The notes below the pieces were generated by a model. It did no database searches, was not told where the DNA came from, and saw nothing but the letters and a program-made list of their open reading frames with translations. DNA of 64,000 nt from Euptelea pleiosperma (Eukaryota > Streptophyta > Magnoliopsida > Ranunculales > Eupteleaceae): assembly GCA_035048495.1 (NCBI GenBank), contig JASUTR010000091.1:1-64000 (forward strand), read 5' to 3'. The position numbers were made by a program, and so were the translations under genes. Positions 13,501-26,900 of the stretch are shown one piece after another (the stretch's first letter is position 1; the number at the start of each line of letters is the position of its first letter).

Positions 13501-15976
13501 CAATTATGAGGTCCGGTTGCGAAAAAGTCACAAGTTATAGGCTTCGGAATGTAACACACAAACTGAGTCCAATTAAACACATTGACGCACGGATGGAGCT
13601 AACTTGCTTCGACTGCCCGAATCTTGTTCCAACACTTCAAATATGTTGAAACAATAGTAATGGAAGAATTCGAGTCTAATTACGATGTCCGGTTGCGAAA
13701 AAGTCACAGGTTATTGGCTTCAGAATGTAACACACAAACTGAGTCCAATTAAAGAAATTGACGCCAGGATGGAGCTAACTTGTTTCGACTGCCCCGAATC
13801 TTCTTCCAACACTTCAAATGTGTTGAAACAATAGTAATGGAAGAGTTTGAGTCCAATTACGAGGTCTGGTTGCGAAAAAGTCACAAGTTATAGGATTCTA
13901 ATTGTAACACACAAACTGAGTCCAATTTGAGACGTTGACGCACGGATTGAGCTAACTTGTTTCGACTGTCCCGAATCATGTTCCAACATTTTAAATGTGT
14001 TGAAAAAATAGTAATGGAAGGGTTTGAGTCCAATTACGAGGTCCGGTTGCGAAAAAGTCACAAGTTATAGGCTTCGGAATGTAACAGACAAACTGAATCC
14101 AATTTGAGACGTTGACGCACGAATGGTGCTAACATGTTTCGACTATCCCGAATCTTGTTCCAACACTTTAAATGTGTTGAAAAAATAGTAATGGAAGGGT
14201 TTGAGTCCAATTACGAGGTCCGGTTGCGAAAAAGTCACAAGTTATAGGCTTCGGAATGTAACAGACAAACTGAATCCAATTTGAGACGTTGACGCACGAA
14301 TGGTGCTAACATGTTTCGACTATCCCGAATCTTGTTCCAACATTCAAATGTGTTGAAACAATAGTAATGGAAGAGTTTGAGTCCAATTACGAGGTCCGGT
14401 TGCGAAAAAGTCACAAGTTATATGCTTCGGAATGTAACACACAAACTGAATCCAATTTGAGACGTTGACGCACGAATGGAGCTAACATGTTTCGACTATC
14501 CTGAATCTTGTTCCAACATTCAAATGTGTTGAAACAATAGTAATGGAAGAGTTTGAGTCCAATTACGAGGTCCGGTTGCGAAAAAGTCACAAGTTATAGG
14601 CTTCGGAATGTAACACACAAACTGAATCCAATTTGAGACGTTGACGCACGAATGGAGCTAACATGTTTCGACTATCCCGAATCTTGTTCCAACATTCAAA
14701 TGTGTTGAAACAATAGTAATGGAAGAGTTTGAGTCCAATTATGAGGTCCGGTTGCGAAAAAGTCATAAGTTATAGGCTTCAGAATGTAACACACAAACTG
14801 AGTCCAATTAAACACATTGACGCACGGATGGAGCTAACTTGCTTCGACTGCCCCGAATCTTGTTCCAACACTTCAAATATGTTGAAACAATAGTAATGGA
14901 AGAATTCGAGTCTAATTACGATGTCCGATTGCGAAAAAGTCACAAGTTATAGGCTTCAGAATGTAACACACAAACTGAGTCCAATTAAAGAAATTGACGC
15001 CCGGATGGAGCTAACTTGTTTCGACTGCCTGAATCTTGTTCCAACACTTCAAATGTGTTGAAACAATAGTAATGGAAGAGTTTGAGTCCAATTACGAGGT
15101 CCGGTTGCGAAAAAGTCACAAGTTATAGGCTTCTGAACAACACACAAACTGAGTCCAATTTGAGACGTTGACGCACGGATGGACCTAACTTGTTTCGACT
15201 GTCACGAATCTTGTTCCAACACTTCAAATGTGTTGAAACAATAGTAATGGAAGAGTATGAGTCCAATTACGAGGTCCGGTTGCGAAAAAGTCACAAGTTA
15301 TAGGCTTCGGAATGTAACACACAAACTGAATCAAATTTGAGACGTTGACGCACGAATAGAGCTAACATGTTTCGACTGTGCCGAATCTTGTTCCAACATT
15401 AAAATGTGTTGAAACAATAGTAATGGAAGAGTTTGAGTCCAATTATGAGGTCCGGTTGCGAAAAAGTCACAAGTTATAGGCTTCAGAATGTAACACACAA
15501 ACTGAATCCAATTTGAGACGTTGACGCACGAATGGAGCTAACATGTTTCGACTATCCCGAATCTTGTTCCAACATTCAAATGTGTTGAAACAATAGTAAT
15601 GGAAGAGTTTGAGTCCAATTATGAGGTCCGGTTGCGAAAAAGTCACAAGTTATAGGCTTCAGAATGTAACACACAAACTGAGTCCAATTAAACACATTGA
15701 CGCACGGATGGAGCTAACTTGCTTCGACTGCCCCGAATCTTGTTCCAACACTTCGTATATGTTGAAACAATAGTAATGGAAGAATTCGAGTCTAATTACG
15801 ATGTCCGGTTGCGAAAAAGTCACAAGTTATAGGCTTCAGAATGTAACACACAAACTGAGTCCAATTAAAGAAATTGACGCCCGGATGGAGCTAACTTGTT
15901 TCGACTGCCCCGAATCTTCTTCCAACACTTCAAATGTGTTGAAACAATAGTAATGGAAGAGTTTGAGTCCAATTAC
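10511..15976 (+). repeat. Satellite with irregular monomer order
   Basis: The monomers are the same types as in the HOR arrays but in a different, non-periodic order. Variants gattgagc, tttctactg or tttctattg, and tggacctaac occur here. Between about 13847 and 14200 a monomer carrying gaagggtttgag, cagacaaac and atggtgctaac is duplicated in tandem at exactly 177 bp. Scattered indels persist to about 12.7 kb. The portion from 15259 onward is collinear with the sequence immediately right of the retrotransposon. No gene is seen. Confidence 0.8.
15259..15274 (+). other. Unoccupied paralogue of the LINE target site
   Basis: This 16-bp segment reads gagtccaattacgagg and lies in the same local context as the LINE insertion site. 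Upstream is the monomer with ttctgaacaacac, tggacctaac and gtcacgaatc, and the gagtatgag variant directly precedes it. Downstream is the monomer with gaatcaaatttg and actgtgccg. It therefore represents the pre-insertion state of the locus at 30094-36115. A second similar empty site lies near 59588-59603. Confidence 0.8.
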
Positions 15977-18900
15977 GAGGTCCGGTTGCGAAAAAGTCAC
16001 AAGTTATAGGCTTCGGAATGTAACTCACAAACTGAGTCCAATTTGAGACGTTGACGCACGGATGGAGCTAACTTCTTTCGACTGTCCCGAATCTTGTTCC
16101 AACACTTTAAATGTGTTGAAACAATAGTAATGAAAGAGTTTGAGTCTAATTACGAGGTCCGGTTGCGAAAAAGTCACAAGTTATAGGCTTCGGAATGTAA
16201 CTCACAAACTGAGCCCAATTTGTGACGTTGACGCACGGATGGAGCTAATTTGTTTCGACTGTCCCGAATCTTGTTCCAACGCTTCAAATGTTTTGAAACA
16301 ATAGTAATGGAAGAGTTTGAGTAAAATTATGAGGTCCGGTTGCGAAAAAGTCACAAGTTATAGGCTTCGGAATGTAACACATAAACTGAATCCAATTTGA
16401 GACGTTGACGCACGAATAGAGCTAACATGTTTCGACTGTCCCGAATCCTGTTCCAACATTAAAATGTGTTGAAACAATAGTAATGGAAGAGTTTGTGTCC
16501 AATTATGAGGTCCGATTGCGAAAAAGTCACAAGTTATAGGCTTCGGAATGTAACACACAAACTGAATCCAATTTGAGACGTTGACGCACGAATGGAGCTA
16601 ACATGTTTCGACTATCCCGAATCTTGTTCCAACATTCAAATGTGTTGAAACAATAGTAATGGAAGAGTTTGAGTCCAATTATGAGGTCCGGTTGCGAAAA
16701 AGTCACAAGTTATAGGCTTCAGAATGTAACTCACAAACTGAGCCCAATTTGTGACGTTGACGCACGGATGGAGCTAATTTGTTTCGACTGTCCCGAATCT
16801 TGTTCCAACGCTTCAAATGTTTTGAAACAATAGTAATGAAAGAGTTTGAGTCTAATTACGAGGTCCGGTTGCGAAAAAGTCACAAGTTATAGGCTTCGGA
16901 ATGTAACTCACAAACTGAGCCCAATTTGTGACGTTGACGCACGGATGGAGCTAACATGTTTCGACTGTCCCGAATCTTGTTTCAACACTTCAAATGTGTT
17001 GAAACAATAGTAATGGAAGAGTTTGTGTCCAATTAGGAGGTCCGATTGCGAAAAAGTCACAAGTTATAGGCTTCGGAATGTAACACACAAACTGAATCCA
17101 ATTTGAGACGTTGACGCACGAATGGAGCTAACATGTTTCGACTATCCCGAATCTTGTTCCAACATTCAAATGTGTTGAAACAATAGTAATGGAAGAGTTT
17201 GAGTCCAATTATGAGGTCCGGTTGCGAAAAAGTCACAAGTTATAGGCTTCAGAATGTAACACACAAACTGAGTCCAATTAAACACATTGACGCACGGATG
17301 GAGCTAACTTGCTTCGACTGCCCCGAATCTTGTTCCAACACTTCGTATATGTTGAAACAATAGTAATGGAAGAATTCGAGTCTAATTACGATGTCCGGTT
17401 GCGAAAAAGTCACAAGTTATAGGCTTCAGAATGTAACACACAAACTGAGTCCAATTAAAGAAATTGACGCCCGGATGGAGCTAACTTGTTTCGACTGCCC
17501 CGAATCTTCTTCCAACACTTCAAATGTGTTGAAACAATAGTAATGGAAGAGTTTGAGTCCAATTACGAGGTCCGGTTGCGAAAAAGTCACAAGTTATAGG
17601 CTTCGGAATGTAACTCACAAACTGAGTCCAATTTGAGACGTTGACGCACGGATGGAGCTAACTTCTTTCGACTGTCCCGAATCTTGTTCCAACACTTTAA
17701 ATGTGTTGAAACAATAGTAATGAAAGAGTTTGAGTCTAATTACGAGGTCCGGTTGCGAAAAAGTCACAAGTTATAGGCTTCGGAATGTAACTCACAAACT
17801 GAGCCCAATTTGTGACGTTGACGCACGGATGGAGCTAATTTGTTTCGACTGTCCCGAATCTTGTTCCAACGCTTCAAATGTTTTGAAACAATAGTAATGG
17901 AAGAGTTTGAGTAAAATTATGAGGTCCGGTTGCGAAAAAGTCACAAGTTATAGGCTTCGGAATGTAACACATAAACTGAATCCAATTTGAGACGTTGACG
18001 CACGAATAGAGCTAACATGTTTCGACTGTCCCGAATCCTGTTCCAACATTAAAATGTGTTGAAACAATAGTAATGGAAGAGTTTGTGTCCAATTATGAGG
18101 TCCGATTGCGAAAAAGTCACAAGTTATAGGCTTCGGAATGTAACACACAAACTGAATCCAATTTGAGACGTTGACGCACGAATGGAGCTAACATGTTTCG
18201 ACTATCCCGAATCTTGTTCCAACATTCAAATGTGTTGAAACAATAGTAATGGAAGAGTTTGAGTCCAATTATGAGGTCCGATTGCGAAAAAGTCACAAGT
18301 TATAGGCTTCAGAATGTAACTCACAAACTGAGCCCAATTTGTGACGTTGACGCACGGATGGAGCTAATTTGTTTCGACTGTCCCGAATCTTGTTCCAACG
18401 CTTCAAATGTTTTGAAACAATAGTAATGAAAGAGTTTGAGTCTAATTACGAGGTCCGGTTGCGAAAAAGTCACAAGTTATAGGCTTCGGAATGTAACTCA
18501 CAAACTGAGCCCAATTTGTGACGTTGACGCACGGATGGAGCTAACATGTTTCGACTGTCCCGAATCTTGTTTCAACACTTCAAATGTGTTGAAACAATAG
18601 TAATGGAAGAGTTTGTGTCCAATTATGAGGTCCGATTGCGAAAAAGTCACAAGTTATAGGCTTCGGAATGTAACACACAAACTGAATCCAATTTGAGACG
18701 TTGACGCACGAATGGAGCTAACATGTTTCGACTATCCCGAATCTTGTTCCAACATTCAAATGTGTTGAAACAATAGTAATGGAAGAGTTTGAGTCCAATT
18801 ATGAGGTCCGGTTGCGAAAAAGTCACAAGTTATAGGATTCAGAATGTAACACACAAACTGAGTCCAATTAAACACATTGACGCACGGATGGAGCTAACTT

Positions 18901-19690
18901 GCTTCGACTGCCCCGAATCTTGTTCCAACACTTCGTATATGTTGAAACAATAGTAATGGAAGAATTCGAGTCTAATTACGATGTCCGGTTGCGAAAAAGT
19001 CACAAGTTATAGGCTTCAGAATGTAACACACAAACTGAGTCCAATTAAAGAAATTGACGCCCGGATGGAGCTAACTTGTTTCGACTGCCCCGAATCTTCT
19101 TCCAACACTTCAAATGTGTTGAAACAATAGTAATGGAAGAGTTTGAGTCCAATTACGAGGTCCGGTTGCGAAAAAGTCACAAGTTATAGGCTTCGGAATG
19201 TAACTCACAAACTGAGTCCAATTTGAGACGTTGACGCACGGATGGAGCTAACTTCTTTCGACTGTCCCGAATCTTGTTCCAACACTTTAAATGTGTTGAA
19301 ACAATAGTAATGAAAGAGTTTGAGTCTAATTACGAGGTCCGGTTGCGAAAAAGTCACAAGTTATAGGCTTCGGAATGTAACTCACAAACTGAGCCCAATT
19401 TGTGACGTTGACGCACGGATGGAGCTAATTTGTTTCGACTGTCCCGAATCTTGTTCCAACGCTTCAAATGTTTTGAAACAATAGTAATGGAAGAGTTTGA
19501 GTAAAATTATGAGGTCCGGTTGCGAAAAAGTCACAAGTTATAGGCTTCGGAATGTAACACATAAACTGAATCCAATTTGAGACGTTGACGCACGAATAGA
19601 GCTAACATGTTTCGACTGTCCCGAATCCTGTTCCAACATTAAAATGTGTTGAAACAATAGTAATGGAAGAGTTTGAGTCCAATTATGAGG
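15977..19690 (+). repeat. Nine-monomer HOR array, two full units plus part
   Basis: Units run at about 15977-17566 and 17567-19156, and a third is cut off after its third monomer near 19690. Period is 1590 bp, nine monomers of about 177 bp. Monomer order by marker: (1) acttctttcg with aatgaaag, (2) aatttgtgacg with gagtaaaatta, (3) cacataaac with gaatagagc, (4) actatcccg, (5) aatttgtgacg with gtctaatta, (6) tttcaacac, (7) actatcccg, (8) aaacacattg with cttcgtatatg and an EcoRI GAATTC, (9) aaagaaattg with cttcttcc. Units differ at only a few bases, showing recent amplification by HOR unit and not by single monomer. Confidence 0.9.
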
Positions 19691-21803
19691 TCCGGTTGCG
19701 AAAAAGTCACAAGTTATAGGCTTCGGAATGTAACACACAAACTGAGTCCAATTAAACACATTGACGCACGGATGGAGCTAACTTGCTTCGACTGCCCCGA
19801 ATCTTGTTCCAACACTTCAAATATGTTGAAACAATAGTAATGGAAGAATTCGAGTCTAATTCCGATGTCCGGTTGCGAAAAAGTCACAGGTTATTGGCTT
19901 CAGAATGTAACACACAAACTGAGTCCAATTAAAGAAATTGACGCCCGGATGGAGCTAACTTGTTTCGACTGCCCCGAATCTTCTTCCAACACTTCAAATG
20001 TGTTGAAACAATAGTAATGGAAGAGTTTGAGTCCAATTACGAGGTCTGGTTGCGAAAAAGTCACAAGTTATAGGATTCTGAATGTAACACACAAACTGAG
20101 TCCAATTTGAGACGTTGACGCACGGATTGAGCTAACTTGTTTCGACTGTCCCGAATCATGTTCCAACACTTTAAATGTGTTGAAACAATAGTAATGGAAG
20201 AGTTTGAGTCCAATTACAAGGTCCGATTGCGAAAAAGTCACAAGTTTTAGGCTTCGCAATGTAACACACAAACTGAGTCCAATTTGAGACGTTGACGCAC
20301 GGATGGAGCTAACTTGTTTCTATTGTCCCGAATCTTGTTCCAACACTTTAAATGTGTTGAAAAAATAGTAATGGAAGGGTTTGAGTCCAATTACGAGGTC
20401 CGGTTGCGAAAAAGTCACAAGTTATAGGCTTCGGAATGTAACAGACAAACTGAATCCAATTTGAGACGTTGACGCACGAATGGTGCTAACATGTTTCGAC
20501 TATCCCGAATCTTGTTCCAACATTCAAATGTGTTGAAACAATAGTAATGGAAGAGTTTGAGTCCAATTACGAGGTCCGGTTGCGAAAAAGTCACAAGTTA
20601 TATGCTTCGGAATGTAACACACAAACTGAATCCAATTTGAGACGTTGACGCACGAATGGAGCTAACATGTTTCGACTATCCGGAATCTTGTTCCAACATT
20701 CAAATGTGTTGAAACAATAGTAATGGAAGAGTTTGAGTCCAATTACGAGGTACGGTTGCGAAAAAGTCACAAGTTATAGGCTTCGGAATGTAACACACAA
20801 ACTGAATCCAATTTGAGACGTTGACGCACGAATGGAGCTAACATGTTTCGACTATCCCGAATCTTGTTCCAACATTCAAATGTGTTGAAACAATAGTAAT
20901 GGAAGAGTTTGAGTCCAATTATGAGGTCCGGTTGCGAAAAAGTCACAAGTTATAGGCTTCAGAATGTAACACACAAACTGAGTCCAATTAAACACATTGA
21001 CGCACGGATGGAGCTAACTTGCTTCGACTGCCCTGAATCTTGTTCCAACACTTCAAATGTGTTGAAACAATAGTAATGGAAGAGTTTGAGTCCAATTACG
21101 AGGTCCGGTTGCGAAAAAGTCACAAGTTATAGGCTTCTGAACAACACACAAACTGAGTCCAATTTGAGACGTTGACGCACGAATAGAGCTAACATGTTTC
21201 GACTGTGCCGAATCTTGTTCCAACATTAAAATGTGTTGAAACAATAGTAATGGAAGAGTATGAGTCCAATTATGAGGTCCGGTTGCGAAAAAGTCACAAG
21301 TTATAGGCTTCGGAATGTAACTCACAAACTGAATCCAATTTGAGACGTTGACGCACGAATGGAGCTAACATGTTTCGACTATCCCGAATCTTGTTCCAAC
21401 ATTCAAATGTGTTGAAACAATAGTAATGGAAGAGTTTGAGTCCAATTATGAGGTCCGGTTGCGAAAAAGTCACAAGTTATAGGCTTCAGAATGTAACACA
21501 CAAACTGAGTCCAATTAAACACATTGACGCACGGATGGAGCTAACTTGCTTCGACTGCCCCGAATCTTGTTCCAACACTTCGTATATGTTGAAACAATAG
21601 TAATGGAAGAATTCGAGTCTAATTACGAGGTCCGGTTGCGAAAAAGTCACAAGTTATAGGCTTCAGAATGTAACACACAAACTGAGTCCAATTAAAGAAA
21701 TTGACGCCCGGATGGAGCTAACTTATTTCGACTGCCCCGAATCTTCTTCCAACACTTCAAATGTGTTGAAACAATAGTAATGGAAGAGTTTGAGTCCAAT
21801 TAC
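19691..21803 (+). repeat. Satellite with irregular monomer order
   Basis: Interrupts the HOR arrays. It carries the markers gattgagc, tttctattg, gaagggtttgag, cagacaaac and atggtgctaac seen near 14 kb and again near 58.4-58.8 kb. The offset to the 57.5-59 kb copy is constant at 38326 bp over the shared part. The block then returns through monomers 8 and 9 of the HOR into the next array. No gene is seen. Confidence 0.8.
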
Positions 21804-23930
21804 GAGGTCCGGTTGCGAAAAAGTCACAAGTTATAGGCTTCGGAATGTAACTCACAAACTGAGTCCAATTTGAGACGTTGACGCACGGATGGAGCTAACT
21901 TCTTTCGACTGTCCCGAATCTTGTTCCAACACTTTAAATGTGTTGAAACAATAGTAATGAAAGAGTTTGAGTCTAATTACGAGGTCCGGTTGCGAAAAAG
22001 TCACAAGTTATAGGCTTCGGAATGTAACTCACAAACTGAGCCCAATTTGTGACGTTGACGCACGGATGGAGCTAATTTGTTTCGACTGTCCCGAATCTTG
22101 TTCCAACGCTTCAAATGTTTTGAAACAATAGTAATGGAAGAGTTTGAGTAAAATTATGAGGTCCGGTTGCGAAAAAGTCACAAGTTATAGGCTTCGGAAT
22201 GTAACACATAAACTGAATCCAATTTGAGACGTTGACGCACGAATAGAGCTAACATGTTTCGACTGTCCCGAATCCTGTTCCAACATTAAAATGTGTTGAA
22301 ACAATAGTAATGGAAGAGTTTGTGTCCAATTATGAGGTCCGATTGCGAAAAAGTCACAAGTTATAGGCTTCGGAATGTAACACACAAACTGAATCCAATT
22401 TGAGACGTTGACGCACGAATGGAGCTAACATGTTTCGACTATCCCGAATCTTGTTCCAACATTCAAATGTGTTGAAACAATAGTAATGGAAGAGTTTGAG
22501 TCCAATTATGAGGTCCGGTTGCGAAAAAGTCACAAGTTATAGGCTTCAGAATGTAACTCACAAACTGAGCCCAATTTGTGACGTTGACGCACGGATGGAG
22601 CTAATTTGTTTTGACTGTCCCGAATCTTGTTCCAACGCTTCAAATGTTTTGAAACAATAGTAATGAAAGAGTTTGAGTCTAATTACGAGGTCCGGTTGCG
22701 AAAAAGTCACAAGTTATAGGCTTCGGAATGTAACTCACAAACTGAGCCCAATTTGTGACGTTGACGCACGGATGGAGCTAACATGTTTCGACTGTCCCGA
22801 ATCTTGTTTCAACACTTCAAATGTGTTGAAACAATAGTAATGGAAGAGTTTGTGTCCAATTATGAGGTCCGATTGCGAAAAAGTCACAAGTTATAGGCTT
22901 CGGAATGTAACACACAAACTGAATCCAATTTGAGACGTTGACGCACGAATGGAGCTAACATGTTTCGACTATCCCGAATCTTGTTCCAACATTCAAATGT
23001 GTTGAAACAATAGTAATGGAAGAGTTTGAGTCCAATTATGAGGTCCGGTTGCGAAAAAGTCACAAGTTATAGGCTTCAGAATGTAACACACAAACTGAGT
23101 CCAATTAAACACATTGACGCACGGATGGAGCTAACTTGCTTCGACTGCCCCGAATCTTGTTCCAACACTTCGTATATGTTGAAACAATAGTAATGGAAGA
23201 ATTCGAGTCTAATTACGATGTCCGGTTGCGAAAAAGTCAAAAGTTATAGGCTTCAGAATGTAACACACAAACTGAGTCCAATTAAAGAAATTGACGCCCG
23301 GATGGAGCTAACTTGTTTCGACTGCCCCGAATCTTCTTCCAACACTTCAAATGTGTTGAAACAATAGTAATGGAAGAGTTTGAGTCCAATTACGAGGTCC
23401 GGTTGCGAAAAAGTCACAAGTTATAGGCTTCGGAATGTAACTCACAAACTGAGTCCAATTTGAGACGTTGACGCACGGATGGAGCTAACTTCTTTCGACT
23501 GTCCCGAATCTTGTTCCAACACTTTAAATGTGTTGAAACAATAGTAATGAAAGAGTTTGAGTCTAATTACGAGGTCCGGTTGCGAAAAAGTCACAAGTTA
23601 TAGGCTTCGGAATGTAACTCACAAACTGAGCCCAATTTGTGACGTTGACGCACGGATGGAGCTAATTTGTTTCGACTGTCCCGAATCTTGTTCCAACGCT
23701 TCAAATGTTTTGAAACAATAGTAATGGAAGAGTTTGAGTAAAATTATGAGGTCCGGTTGCGAAAAAGTCACAAGTTATAGGCTTCGGAATGTAACACATA
23801 AACTGAATCCAATTTGAGACGTTGACGCACGAATAGAGCTAACATGTTTCGACTGTCCCGAATCCTGTTCCAACATTAAAATGTGTTGAAACAATAGTAA
23901 TGGAAGAGTTTGAGTCCAATTATGAGGTCC
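21804..23930 (+). repeat. Nine-monomer HOR array, one full unit plus part
   Basis: One complete 1590-bp unit (about 21804-23393) plus the first three monomers of the next, with the same marker order as at 15977. It then leaves the HOR pattern after the monomer with cacataaac. Collinear at a constant offset of 16604 bp with the array at 38408-40530, so these are copies of a longer block that includes the following 4 kb. Confidence 0.88.
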
Positions 23931-26900
23931 GGTTGCGAAAAAGTCACAAGTTATAGGCTTCGGAATGTAACACACAAACTGAGTCCAATTAAACACATTG
24001 ACGCACGGATGGAGCTAACTTGTTTCGACTGTCACGAATCTTGTTCCAACACTTCAAATGTGTTGAAACAATAGTAATGGAAGAGTATGAGTCCAATTAC
24101 GAGGTCCGGTTGCGAAAAAGTCACAAGTTATAGGCTTCGGAATGTAACACACAAACTGAATCAAATTTGAGACGTTGACGCACGAATAGAGCTAACATGT
24201 TTCGACTGTGCCGAATCTTGTTCCAACATTAAAATGTGTTGAAACAATAGTAATGGAAGAGTTTGAGTCCAATTATGAGGTCCGGTTGCGAAAAAGTCAC
24301 AAGTTATAGGCTTCAGAATGTAACACACAAACTGAATCCAATTTGAGACGTTGACGCACGAATGGAGCTAACATGTTTCGACTATCCCGAATCTTGTTCC
24401 AACATTCAAATGTGTTGAAACAATAGTAATGGAAGAGTTTGAGTCCAATTATGAGGTCCGGTTGCGAAAAAGTCACAAGTTATAGGATTCAGAATGTAAC
24501 ACACAAACTGAGTCCAATTAAACACATTGACGCACGGATGGAGCTAACTTGCTTCGACTACCCCGAATCTTGTTCCAACACTTCAAATATGTTGAAACAA
24601 TAGTAATGGAAGAATTCGAGTCTAATTACGATGTCCGGTTGCGAAAAAGTCACAAGTTATAGGCTTCAGAATGTAACACACAAACTGAGTCCAATTAAAG
24701 AAATTGACGCCCGGATGGAGCTAACTTGTTTCGACTGTCCCGAATCTTGTTCCAACACTTCAAATGTGTTGAAACAATAGTAATGGAAGAGTTTGAGTCC
24801 AATTACGAGGTCCGGTTGCGAAAAAGTCACAAGTTATAGGCTTCTGAATGTAACATACAAACTGAGTCCAATTTGTGACGTTGACGCACGGATGGAGCTA
24901 ACTTGTTTCGACTGTCCCGAATCTTGTTCCAACACTTTAAATGTGTTGAAACAATAGTAATAGAAGAGTTTGTGTCCAATTACGAGGTCCGATTGCGAAA
25001 AAGTTACAAGTTGTAGGCTTCTGAATGTAACACACAAACTTAGTCCAATTAATGACATTGACGCACGGATGGAGCCAACTTGTTTCGACTGCTCCTAATC
25101 TTGTTCCAACACTTCAAATGTGTTGAAACAATAGTAATGAAAGAGTATGAGTCCAATTACGAGGTCCGGTTGCGAAAAAGTCACAACTTATAGGCTTCTG
25201 AATGTAACACACAAACTGAGTCCATTTTGAGACGTTGACGCACGGATGGAGCTAACATGTTTCGACTGTCCCGAATCTTGTTTCAACACTTCAAATGTGT
25301 TGAAACAATAGTAATGGAAGAGTTTGTGTCCAATTATGAGGTCCGATTGCGAAAAAGTCACAAGTTATAGGCTTCGGAATGTTACACACAAACTGAGTCC
25401 AATTTGAGACATTGACGCACGGATGGAGCTAACTTGTTTCGACTGTCCCGAATCTTGTTCCAACACTTTAAATGTATTGAAACAATAGTAATGGAAGAGT
25501 TTGAGTCCAATTACGAGGTCCGGTTGCGAAAAAGTCACAAGTTATAGGCTTCGGAATGTAACTCACAAACTGAGTCCAATTTGAGACGTTGACGCACGGA
25601 TGGAGCTAACTTCTTTCGACTGTCCCGAATCTTGTTCCAACACTTTAAATGTGTTGAAACAATAGTAATGGAAGAGTTTGAGTCCAATTACGAGGTCCGG
25701 TTGCGAAAAAGTCACAAGTTATAGGCTTCGGAATGTAACTCACAAACTGAGCCCAATTTGTGACGTTGACGCACGGATGGAGCTAATTTGTTTCGACTGT
25801 CCCGAATCTTGTTCCAACGCTTCAAATGTTTTGAAACAATATTAATGGAAGAGTTTGAGTCAAATTATGAGGTCCGGTTGCGACAAAGTCACAATTTATA
25901 GGCTTCGGAATGTAACACACAAACTGAGTCCATTTTGAGACGTTGACGCACGGATGGACCTAACTTGTTTCGACTGTCACGAATCTTGTTCCAACACTTC
26001 AAATGTGTTGAAACAATAGTAATGGAAGAGTTTGAGTCCAATTACGAGGTCCGGTTGCGAAAAAGTCACAAGTTATAGGCTTCGGAATGTAACACACAAA
26101 CTGAATCCAATTTGAGACGTTGACGCACGAATAGAGCTAACATGTTTCGACTGTCCCGAATCCTGTTCCAACATTAAAATGTGTTGAAACAATAGTAATG
26201 GAAGAGTTTGAGTCCAATTATGAGGTCCGGTTGCGAAAAAGTCACAAGTTATAGGCTTCGGAATGTAACACACAAACTGAGTCCAATTAAACACATTGAC
26301 GCACGGATGGAGCTAACTTGCTTCGACTGCCCCGAATCTTGTTCCAACACTTCAAATATGTTGAAACAATAGTAATGGAAGAATTCGAGTCTAATTACGA
26401 TGTCCGGTTGCGAAAAAGTCACAACTTATTGGCTTCAGAATGTAACACACAAACTGAGTCCAATTAAAGAAATTGACGCCCGGATGGAGCTAACTTGTTT
26501 CGACTGCCCCGAATCTTCTTCCAACACTTCAAATGTGTTGAAACAATAGTAATGGAAGAGTTTGAGTCCAATTACGAGGTCCGGTTGCGAAAAAGTCACA
26601 AGTTATAGGCTTCGGAATGTAACACACAAACTGAATCCAATTTGAGACGTTGACGCACGAATGGAGCTAACATGTTTCGACTATCCCGAATCTTGTTCCA
26701 ACATTCAAATGTGTTGAAACAATAGTAATGGAAGAGTTTGAGTCCAATTATGAGGTCCGGTTGCGAAAAAGTCACAAGTTATAGGCTTCAGAATGTAACA
26801 CACAAACTGAGTCCAATTACACACATTGACGCACGGATGGAGCTAACTTGCTTCGACTGCCCCGAATCTTGTTCCAACACTTCAAATATGTTAAAACAAT

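Noticed and set aside
15977..23930. CRISPR-like regular repeats
   Set aside because: The units are contiguous 177-bp monomers without unique spacers, far longer than CRISPR repeats, in a eukaryotic context.
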